From NCBI RefSeq assembly GCF_014647235.1, contig NZ_BMOU01000002.1, forward strand, positions 124,417 to 188,416: 64,000 bases of DNA, in the 5' to 3' direction. A model generated the notes under the pieces. It saw only the letters and a list, made by a program, of their open reading frames with translations, did not search any database and had not been told where the DNA came from. This document shows, piece by piece, positions 57,730-64,000 of this stretch; the first letter of the stretch is position 1, and the number at the start of each line of letters is the position of its first letter. Source of the DNA: Haloarcula pellucida (lineage in GTDB: Archaea > Halobacteriota > Halobacteria > Halobacteriales > Haloarculaceae). Position numbers and translations under genes: made by a program.

Positions 57730-59490
57730 ATGAGTCAAGCAACAGAATCCGACGTCCGCGAGGACGGTATCATCGAAAGTGTCTCGGGACCGGTCGTAAC
57801 GGCTCGAGACCTCGACGCCCGGATGAACGACGTCGTTTACGTCGGTTCGGAAGGGTTGATGGGCGAGGTCATCGAGATCGAAGGCAACATCACCACCATC
57901 CAGGTGTACGAGGAGACCTCCGGCGTCTCCCCGGGTGAACCGGTCGAAGGGACCGGTGCACCCCTCTCCGTGGACCTCGGGCCGGGCATGCTCGACGCCA
58001 TCTACGACGGCGTCCAGCGCCCGCTCGACGTCCTCGAAGAGAAGATGGGCTCGGCGTACCTCGACCGTGGTGTCGACGCGCCGGGTATCGACTTAGAGAA
58101 GACCTGGGAGTTCGAGCCGACCGTCGAGGCCGGCGACACGGTCGAGTCCGGCGACATCGTCGGGACCGTCCCCGAGACGCCCAGCATCGACCACAAAGTG
58201 ATGGTCCCGCCCGACTACGAGGGCGGCGAAGTCACCTCGGCCGAGTCCGGCAACTTCACCGTCGAGGAGACGGTCGTCGAACTGGACAACGGCGAGGAGA
58301 TCCAGATGCGTCAGGAGTGGCCGGTCCGCAGTCAGCGCCCGGCCGAGGAAAAGGAGACGCCGACCGAACCCCTCATCTCCGGGCAGCGCGTGCTGGACGG
58401 CCTGTTCCCCATCGCGAAGGGTGGGACGGCCGCCATCCCCGGTCCGTTCGGGTCGGGCAAGACGGTCACCCAGCACCAGCTCGCCAAATGGGCCGACGCG
58501 GACATCGTCGTCTACGTCGGCTGTGGCGAGCGTGGCAACGAGATGACGGAAGTCATCGAGGACTTCCCGGAACTGGAAGACCCCATCACGGGCAACGCCC
58601 TGATGGACCGCACCTGCCTCATCGCGAACACGTCGAACATGCCCGTCGCGGCGCGTGAATCCTGCGTGTACACGGGGATCACCATCGCGGAGTACTTCCG
58701 CGACATGGGGTACGACGTGGCGCTGATGGCCGACTCCACCTCCCGGTGGGCCGAGGCCATGCGTGAGATCTCCTCGCGGCTGGAGGAGATGCCCGGTGAG
58801 GAGGGGTACCCCGCGTACCTCTCCGCTCGCCTGAGCGAGTTCTACGAGCGCGCCGGCTACTTCCAGAACATCAACGACACCGAGGGCTCGGTCTCGGTCA
58901 TCGGGGCTGTCTCCCCGCCGGGCGGGGACTTCTCGGAACCGGTCACCCAGAACACGCTACGTATCGTCAAGACGTTCTGGGCGCTGGACGCCGACCTGGC
59001 CGAACGCCGGCACTTCCCCTCTATCAACTGGAACGAGTCGTACTCCCTCTATCGGGACCAGCTCGACCCGTGGTTCGTCGAGAACGTCCGCGACGACTGG
59101 CCGGAGACGCGCCAGTGGGCCATCGACACGCTGGACGAGGAAGCGGAACTGCAGGAGATCGTCCAGCTCGTCGGGAAGGACGCGCTGCCCGAGGACCAGC
59201 AGCTCACGCTGGAGATCGCCCGCTACCTGCGCGAGGCGTGGCTCCAGCAGAACGCGTTCCACCCGACGGACACCTACTGTGAGCCCGAGAAGACCTACCG
59301 CATCATGGACGCCATCAAGACGTACAACGACGCGGCCTTCGACGCGCTCGAAGCCGGCGTCCCCGTCGAGGAGATCACCGATATCGACGCCGCACCGCGG
59401 CTCAACCGTATCGGCGTCCAGGAAGACTACAACGAGTATATCGACGACCTAGAGGACGACATCACCTCCGAGATCCGGGAGATGTACTAA
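57730..59490 (+). CDS. atpA: A-type ATP synthase subunit A (catalytic)
   Basis: 586 residues. P-loop [19 protein letters not shown] (about residue 237), a long non-homologous region ([20 protein letters not shown]) found only in A/V-type catalytic subunits, [33 protein letters not shown] and SFINRWESY-like Asn/Trp segments ([13 protein letters not shown]) are all as expected. It hydrolyses or makes ATP in the A3B3 head. No intein is present. Confidence 0.98.
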   Translation: MSQATESDVREDGIIESVSGPVVTARDLDARMNDVVYVGSEGLMGEVIEIEGNITTIQVYEETSGVSPGEPVEGTGAPLSVDLGPGMLDAIYDGVQRPLDVLEEKMGSAYLDRGVDAPGIDLEKTWEFEPTVEAGDTVESGDIVGTVPETPSIDHKVMVPPDYEGGEVTSAESGNFTVEETVVELDNGEEIQMRQEWPVRSQRPAEEKETPTEPLISGQRVLDGLFPIAKGGTAAIPGPFGSGKTVTQHQLAKWADADIVVYVGCGERGNEMTEVIEDFPELEDPITGNALMDRTCLIANTSNMPVAARESCVYTGITIAEYFRDMGYDVALMADSTSRWAEAMREISSRLEEMPGEEGYPAYLSARLSEFYERAGYFQNINDTEGSVSVIGAVSPPGGDFSEPVTQNTLRIVKTFWALDADLAERRHFPSINWNESYSLYRDQLDPWFVENVRDDWPETRQWAIDTLDEEAELQEIVQLVGKDALPEDQQLTLEIARYLREAWLQQNAFHPTDTYCEPEKTYRIMDAIKTYNDAAFDALEAGVPVEEITDIDAAPRLNRIGVQEDYNEYIDDLEDDITSEIREMY

Positions 59491-59492
59491 CA

Positions 59493-60905
59493 ATGAAAGA
59501 GTATCAGACAATCACAGAGATCAGCGGACCGCTGGTCTTCGTCGAGACCGACGAACCGGTCGGCTACGACGAGATCGTGGAGATCGAGACCGGCGACGGC
59601 CAGACCCGCCGTGGCCAGGTGCTCGAATCCGCGAGCGACTACGTCGCCATCCAGGTGTTCGAGGGCACGGAGGGTATCGACCGCAACGCCTCCGTTCGCT
59701 TCCTCGGCGAGACGATGAAGATGCCCGTCACCGAGGACCTCCTCGGGCGGGTCATGGACGGGACCGGCCAGCCTATCGACGGCGGGCCCGAGATCGTCCC
59801 CGACGAACGGCAGGACATCGTCGGCGCAGCCATCAACCCCTATTCGCGTGAGTACCCCGAGGAGTTCATCCAGACGGGCGTGTCGGCCATCGACGGCATG
59901 AACACGCTCGTCCGCGGGCAGAAACTGCCCATCTTCTCGGCGTCGGGGCTGCCCCACAACGACCTCGCACTCCAGATCGCCCGTCAGGCGAGCGTGCCTG
60001 AAGAGGAAGAGGGCGACGACGAGGACGGCTCCGAGTTCGCCGTCATCTTCGGCGCGATGGGTATCACGGCCGAGGAGGCCAACGAGTTCATGGACGACTT
60101 CGAGCGCACCGGTGCGCTGGAACGCTCTGTCGTCTTCATGAACCTCGCGGACGACCCGGCCGTCGAGCGGACGATTACGCCGCGACTCGCGCTCACCACG
60201 GCCGAGTACCTGGCCTTCGAGAAGGACTACCACGTACTGGTCATCCTGACGGACATGACCAACTACTGCGAGGCGCTGCGCGAAATCGGTGCCGCGCGTG
60301 AGGAGGTCCCCGGCCGACGTGGCTACCCCGGATACATGTACACGGACCTGGCCCAGCTCTACGAGCGGGCCGGTCGTATCGAGGGTCGGGAGGGCTCTGT
60401 CACCCAGATTCCCATCCTGACGATGCCCGGCGACGACGACACCCACCCGATTCCGGACCTGACCGGATACATCACCGAGGGCCAGATCTACATCGACCGC
60501 GACCTCAACAGCCAGGGCGTCCAGCCGCCGATCAACGTCCTGCCCAGCCTGTCGCGGCTGATGGACGACGGCATCGGCGAGGGCCTGACCCGCGCCGACC
60601 ACGCCGACGTCAAAGACCAGATCTTCGCCGCGTACGCGGAAGGTGAGGACCTGCGCGACCTCGTGAACATCGTCGGTCGCGAGGCGCTGTCGGACCTCGA
60701 CAACAAGTACCTCGACTTCGCAGACCGCTTCGAGGACGAGTTCGTCGACCAGGGCTTCGACGAGAACCGCGACATCGACGAGACGCTCGAACTCGGCTGG
60801 GACCTGCTCTCGATGCTCCCGAAGGATGCGCTCAACCGCATCGACGAGGAGCTAATCGAAGAGCACTACCGCGAGGAAGAAACAGCGGAAGTCGCCGCGG
60901 ACTGA
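59493..60905 (+). CDS. atpB: A-type ATP synthase subunit B (non-catalytic)
   Basis: 470 residues. The normal P-loop is replaced ([19 protein letters not shown]), which is typical of subunit [33 protein letters not shown] and [20 protein letters not shown]-like segments are clear. A stretch of acidic residues ([13 protein letters not shown]) lies in a surface loop. It is followed by a terminator hairpin and by bop instead of subunit D. Confidence 0.97.
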   Translation: MKEYQTITEISGPLVFVETDEPVGYDEIVEIETGDGQTRRGQVLESASDYVAIQVFEGTEGIDRNASVRFLGETMKMPVTEDLLGRVMDGTGQPIDGGPEIVPDERQDIVGAAINPYSREYPEEFIQTGVSAIDGMNTLVRGQKLPIFSASGLPHNDLALQIARQASVPEEEEGDDEDGSEFAVIFGAMGITAEEANEFMDDFERTGALERSVVFMNLADDPAVERTITPRLALTTAEYLAFEKDYHVLVILTDMTNYCEALREIGAAREEVPGRRGYPGYMYTDLAQLYERAGRIEGREGSVTQIPILTMPGDDDTHPIPDLTGYITEGQIYIDRDLNSQGVQPPINVLPSLSRLMDDGIGEGLTRADHADVKDQIFAAYAEGEDLRDLVNIVGREALSDLDNKYLDFADRFEDEFVDQGFDENRDIDETLELGWDLLSMLPKDALNRIDEELIEEHYREEETAEVAAD

Positions 60906-60938
60906 GCCGGTCACCGCTCGGCACGGTCGCGGGTACCG

Positions 60939-60960
60939 TGTCCAGACCGGACAGTTTTTT
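60939..60960 (+). terminator. Hairpin plus T6 terminator after atpB
   Basis: TGTCC (60939-60943) pairs with GGACA (60949-60953) around a five-base loop, then G and six T. It ends the atpK-B transcript before the rhodopsin gene and separates their regulation. Confidence 0.6.
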
Positions 60961-61020
60961 CCGCCGTGTCGACAGGCTGCCGAGGGTGGTTGCTGGTCGA
61001 CGTAATATCTGCCGGATTCT

Positions 61021-61035
61021 GCCTAACTGTTTGGG
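61021..61035 (+). promoter_or_regulatory. Candidate Bat upstream activating sequence of bop
   Basis: GCCTAACTGTTTGGG resembles the bop UAS consensus of Halobacterium as I remember it (ACC-c-n-actag-TT-n-GG): it matches the CC, ACT and TT.GG parts, about 11 of 15 positions counting the free ones. It lies just before an A/T patch (TAAACTT, 61041-61047) that would be the TATA region. The geometry (UAS directly upstream of TATA) is as in the known bop promoter. Confidence 0.45.
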
Positions 61036-61077
61036 TACGCTAAACTTCACTTGTGCAGCCGAAACTACAACTGCATT

Positions 61078-61833
61078 ATGCCACAACCAGGAGGCGAATC
61101 GGTATGGCTCTGGCTCGGTACTGCAGGCATGTTCCTCGGCATGCTGTACTTCATCGGTCGAGGGTGGGGTGAGACCGACGACCGACGACAGAAGTTCTAC
61201 ATCGCGACGATACTGATAACGGCGATAGCGTTCGTCAACTACCTCGCGATGGCGCTCGGGTTCGGGCTGACGATAATCGAGTTGCCAAACGACCCCGAAG
61301 CGCCCATCTACTGGGCACGGTACACGGACTGGTTGTTCACGACACCGCTGTTGCTGTACGACCTCGGACTGCTCGCCGGGGCCGACCGCAACACCATCGC
61401 GACGCTGGTCAGTCTCGACGTGCTGATGATCGGGACCGGCGTCGTCGCGACGCTGTCGGCCGGGAGCGGCGTGCTCTCGCCCGGCGCCGAACGGCTGGTC
61501 TGGTGGGGTATCAGCACGGCGTTCCTGCTCGTGTTGCTGTATTTCCTGTTCAGTTCGCTGTCCGGTCGGGTCGGCGACTTACCGAGCGACACACAGAGTA
61601 CGTTCCGGACGTTGCGGAACCTCGTGACCGTGGTCTGGCTGATATACCCCGTGTGGTGGCTGGTCGGCACCGAGGGCCTCGGCCTCGTCGGCATCGGAAT
61701 CGAGACGGCCGGGTTCATGGTCATCGACCTCGTCGCGAAGGTCGGGTTCGGGTTCATCCTGTTGCGGAGCCACAGCGTGCTAGACGGCGCCGCCGAGCGC
61801 GCACCGACCGGTGCGACGCCCGCCGACGACTAG
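61078..61833 (+). CDS. bop: Bacteriorhodopsin (light-driven proton pump, cruxrhodopsin-like)
   Basis: 251 residues, seven helices. K221 ([14 protein letters not shown]) binds retinal; D84 ([11 protein letters not shown]) is the proton acceptor, D95 ([11 protein letters not shown]) the donor, R81 the gate Arg, and E199 and E209 match the proton release pair of bacteriorhodopsin. This set identifies an outward proton pump and rules out halorhodopsin or sensory rhodopsin. It sits between ATP synthase subunits B and D, with terminator signals on both sides and its own promoter. The start [14 protein letters not shown] matches cruxrhodopsins. Confidence 0.97.
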   Translation: MPQPGGESVWLWLGTAGMFLGMLYFIGRGWGETDDRRQKFYIATILITAIAFVNYLAMALGFGLTIIELPNDPEAPIYWARYTDWLFTTPLLLYDLGLLAGADRNTIATLVSLDVLMIGTGVVATLSAGSGVLSPGAERLVWWGISTAFLLVLLYFLFSSLSGRVGDLPSDTQSTFRTLRNLVTVVWLIYPVWWLVGTEGLGLVGIGIETAGFMVIDLVAKVGFGFILLRSHSVLDGAAERAPTGATPADD

Positions 61834-61840
61834 AGGGGCC

Positions 61841-61881
61841 GAGCGTAGCGAGGCCGCTCCGCTGTGAGCGGAGTGACGCTC
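61841..61881 (+). terminator. Nested hairpin after bop
   Basis: The inner hairpin CTCCGCT-GTG-AGCGGAG (seven perfect pairs) is enclosed by GAGCGT (61841-61846) and ACGCTC (61876-61881). It begins 8 bp after the bop stop. There is no strong T-tract, so it may protect the 3' end or slow the polymerase. The left arm GAGCGTAGCGAGGCC resembles a motif often seen in haloarchaeal spacers. Confidence 0.5.
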
Positions 61882-62093
61882 CGCATCGCAAGTAGCGGGG
61901 GTGGCGATACGCGTCGCCCGACCGCCTCCGCACGACGAATCGCGCCGTCGTTCGGGGGTGGATCGACCACAGTGGTTGTGCAGTGCCGTCGAAAGCTCAC
62001 ACCCCCGTTTTCACAGCCATCGCCGGGGAGCCACTGCTGTCGGCCCGGGACGACTGAAAACGGTTAACTGGCTCGGCCCGAAACGGCCCGGTA

Positions 62094-62786
62094 ATGGCGA
62101 AGGACGTCAAACCCACCCGGAAGAACTTGATGCAGATAGAGGACCGCATCGAGCTCTCCGAGCGTGGGCACGACACGCTGGAGAAGAAGCGTGACGGCCT
62201 CATCATGGAGTTCATGGACATCCTCGACCAGGCACAGGACGTCCGTGACGACCTCGACGACTCGTACGACCGCGCACAGCGTGCCATCAACATGGCCCGT
62301 GCGATGGAGGGTGACGTCGCCGTCCGGGGCGCGGCGGCCGCGCTGAAAGAGCACCCCGAACTGACCACCCAGTCGAAGAACATCATGGGCGTCGTCGTGC
62401 CACAGATCGACTCGAAGGGCGTCCGTAAGTCCCTCGACGAACGCGGGTACGGCGTGATGGGGACCTCCGCCCGCATCGACGAGGCCGCCGAGGCCTACGA
62501 GGAACTGCTGGAGAACATCATCCTCGCGGCCGAGGTCGAGACGGCGATGAAGAAGATGCTCGAAGAGATCGAGACCACCAAGCGCCGTGTCAACGCGCTG
62601 GAGTTCAAACTCCTCCCGGACCTTCACGACAACAAGGAGTACATCGAGCAGAAACTCGAAGAGCAAGAGCGCGAGGAGATCTTCCGGATGAAGAAGATCA
62701 AGGCAAAGAAAGAGGAAGAGGAAGCCGCACTCGCCGCCGAGGAAGCCGAAGACGAGGAAGTCGAGCCGCTGGCGGCAGACGACTGA
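62094..62786 (+). CDS. atpD: A-type ATP synthase subunit D (central stalk)
   Basis: 230 residues: [41 protein letters not shown] at the N-terminus and [47 protein letters not shown] in the second long helix, forming the coiled-coil rotor shaft. The C-terminal 30 residues are acidic. It is split from atpB by the bop gene and a 260-bp gap. GGTTAAC (62061-62067) about 27 bp upstream may serve as its TATA region. Confidence 0.95.
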   Translation: MAKDVKPTRKNLMQIEDRIELSERGHDTLEKKRDGLIMEFMDILDQAQDVRDDLDDSYDRAQRAINMARAMEGDVAVRGAAAALKEHPELTTQSKNIMGVVVPQIDSKGVRKSLDERGYGVMGTSARIDEAAEAYEELLENIILAAEVETAMKKMLEEIETTKRRVNALEFKLLPDLHDNKEYIEQKLEEQEREEIFRMKKIKAKKEEEEAALAAEEAEDEEVEPLAADD

Positions 62787-62841
62787 CTCGCCGCTCTCTC
62801 CCGGCCGGTACGACTATCCACACGCCGTCCGTCTGTTCTCT

Positions 62842-63234
62842 ATGTCCTGTGCCGAGTGTGGCGGCGAGACGCTCGCCGTTCCGGTTCCCGACGAACTCCG
62901 CGAGTACCTCCCCGGTGGCGCTGCGGGTGCGACCATCTGTCGGACCTGTTTAGCGATGGGGCCGACCGAGTCCCCGCCCGAGTCGACCCCCGATCTGACG
63001 GTCCTCGACGACGCGATGCCCAGCGACGCCGCGGCCGCCGTGCCGATGGTGCTGTTGCTCGGTCTGCTGGACTCGCTGGCGTTGCATCGACAGGAGATAA
63101 CGGCGTTGCTCGAACGCGTCGAACGGGCCGGGACGGACCCGCTGCTGGTCGTCGACCGACTGGCCGAGAGCTACGGCGACGACGCGCACGTCGACCTCGC
63201 GCGCCGCCGCCACCAACTCGAACAGCTCCTCTGA
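62842..63234 (+). CDS. Zinc-finger protein (DUF6276-like)
   Basis: 130 residues. The N-terminal treble-clef-like motif CAECGGE and TICRTCLAM (two CxxC pairs about 30 residues apart) is followed by a helical domain (AAVPMVLLLGLLDSLALHRQEITALLERVER and VDRLAESYGDDAHVDLARRRHQLEQLL). This matches a haloarchaeal family I recall as DUF6276. The role is unknown. It is likely not part of the ATP synthase transcript (55-bp gap). Confidence 0.78.
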   Translation: MSCAECGGETLAVPVPDELREYLPGGAAGATICRTCLAMGPTESPPESTPDLTVLDDAMPSDAAAAVPMVLLLGLLDSLALHRQEITALLERVERAGTDPLLVVDRLAESYGDDAHVDLARRRHQLEQLL

Positions 63235-63401
63235 CAGTCTCCTCACTAGTAAGGGACAACGAGTTAGTAGCGACCGCGGTTGGTTTCGAACGCAGTATCC
63301 GAGCGTGTGTATCCGTTTCCGGACGGATGGCCCCCACTACGCCACCCCGTCCACCTCGTTCCCCACTCTGACCCACCGACCAGCGCCGTGGCCGTCGCGT
63401 C

Positions 63402-64000
63402 TCAGTTCGTGTCGGCACTACTGGACAGGACGGCGACGATGCCGTCGCCACTGACCGACCCCGAGACGGTACCGGTACGCTCGTCGACGGTCACGTTCGA
63501 TAGCCGGGTCCAGTTTCCACCCGTCCACTGCCAGAGTGCGACGCGCCCGTCCGTCTCGCTCACTGCCTGTCGGTCGTAGCCGAGACGGACGTCGGCCGTG
63601 GCGTTGTGTCCCTCGTACGTCTCGATACGGACGCTGTCGCTGACCACCGTCGCGTTCACGGGCGGGGCGGGTGGCGACGACGCCACGGCTATCCGTTCGA
63701 CGCCGCTCGTCCAGTCCACCGTCGTTCGGGCGCTGAGACGGGCGTTCTCGGCGGCGACACCGCCGAACGAACTCTCGCTCAGGTAGGCGCTGCCGGCGTT
63801 GTCCCGAATCGTCACGTCCCGGAGCGTGTCCTCGCTCGCGGGGTTGCTCAGTACGCCGGGACCGAGGTTACCGACCACTGTCGTGTTCTCGACGACGTTC
63901 CGGTAACTGTCGGCGAACTCGATTCCGGGGCCGCCGTTGGCGGTCACGCGCGCGTCGGTCAGTCGGTTCCGGGCGACGGACGTCGAGAAGGAGACGCCCT
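63402..64000 (-). CDS. Parallel beta-helix (NosD-type) surface protein, C-terminal part
   Basis: The visible C-terminal 199 residues continue off the window. The first 75 show beta-helix rungs (NRLTDARVTANGGPGIEF, ENTTVVGNLGPGVL, RDVTIRDNAGSAYL), as in NosD/periplasmic copper-binding-like repeats. The remainder is a beta domain (VNATVVSDSVRIETYEGHNATADVRLGYD, ALWQWTGGNWTRLSNVTVDERTGTVSG) with many NxT sequons, which suits an exported glycoprotein. The start lies beyond the window. Confidence 0.75.
   Translation of the reverse strand, partial: GVSFSTSVARNRLTDARVTANGGPGIEFADSYRNVVENTTVVGNLGPGVLSNPASEDTLRDVTIRDNAGSAYLSESSFGGVAAENARLSARTTVDWTSGVERIAVASSPPAPPVNATVVSDSVRIETYEGHNATADVRLGYDRQAVSETDGRVALWQWTGGNWTRLSNVTVDERTGTVSGSVSGDGIVAVLSSSADTN

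Noticed and set aside
61078-61833. Halorhodopsin or sensory rhodopsin for the seven-helix protein
   Set aside because: The acceptor D84, donor D95 and the release Glu pair are all present; chloride pumps have Thr at the acceptor position and sensory types lack the donor carboxylate.

Overview
The window is a GC-rich chromosomal segment of a haloarchaeon. The evidence is strongly acidic proteins, leaderless genes with A/T-rich TATA-type boxes about 25-30 bp before the start codon, archaeal translation genes (L39e, L31e, L18Ae, aIF6, prefoldin, FtsY/SRP54), an A-type ATP synthase, ether-lipid enzymes (CarS, a prenyl diphosphate synthase) and a bacteriorhodopsin. The rhodopsin reads most like the cruxrhodopsins of Haloarcula and relatives, so a member of the Haloarculaceae is likely; this is a recollection of family sequence, not a search. 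There are no rRNA genes, CRISPR arrays, insertion sequences or convincing tRNAs.

Layout. 1-7.8 kb: a proline dehydrogenase end, CDP-archaeol synthase, the overlapping tetrapyrrole genes hemC-SUMT-hemD, a PspA-like protein, a small exported family with a decayed copy, and a DHH/RecJ-like nuclease. 7.8-19.7 kb: a membrane protein, a large PitA-type fusion (coproheme-decarboxylase-like domain plus ABM domain), an HTH-10 regulator, a Rieske oxygenase, sufU and sufS, and an aldo/keto reductase. 19.7-27 kb: DUF424/TPR pair, ThpR, a ZIP transporter, then the translation/secretion cluster rpl39e-rpl31e-aif6 and rplX-pfdA-ftsY with two tiny zinc-finger genes between them. 27-31 kb: a siroheme nitrite/sulfite reductase overlapping an F420-dehydrogenase beta-type protein, an arrangement like a split F420-dependent sulfite reductase. 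31-42.6 kb: a chemoreceptor-like protein without a signalling tip, KDPG aldolase/cupin/AEC transporter, SRP54, SurE, paired MgtE-like proteins and a Gate-domain protein, GNAT, a CBS-MaoC fusion and a nuclease lipoprotein. 42.6-52.5 kb: a membrane molybdoenzyme, the HAD/UPF0201/UPF0200 operon, a prenyl synthase, one AT-rich orphan, etfBA, a membrane-bound HTH protein divergent from a secreted protein, and a methyltransferase.

52.6-62.8 kb is the A-type ATP synthase locus in the order H-I-K-E-C-F-A-B-bop-D. A light-driven proton pump gene sits between subunits B and D, preceded by a hairpin/T-tract terminator and a sequence resembling the Bat upstream activating site, and followed by a nested hairpin. 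The pump and the enzyme that spends its proton gradient are therefore neighbours but appear separately regulated. The window closes with a zinc-finger protein and a truncated beta-helix surface protein.

The genes connect in places. HemC/HemD/SUMT supply the precursor of siroheme, the cofactor of the reductase at 27 kb. The prenyl synthase and CarS belong to ether-lipid synthesis. SufU and SufS would build the Fe-S clusters needed by the Rieske protein, the reductase and its ferredoxin-like partner.
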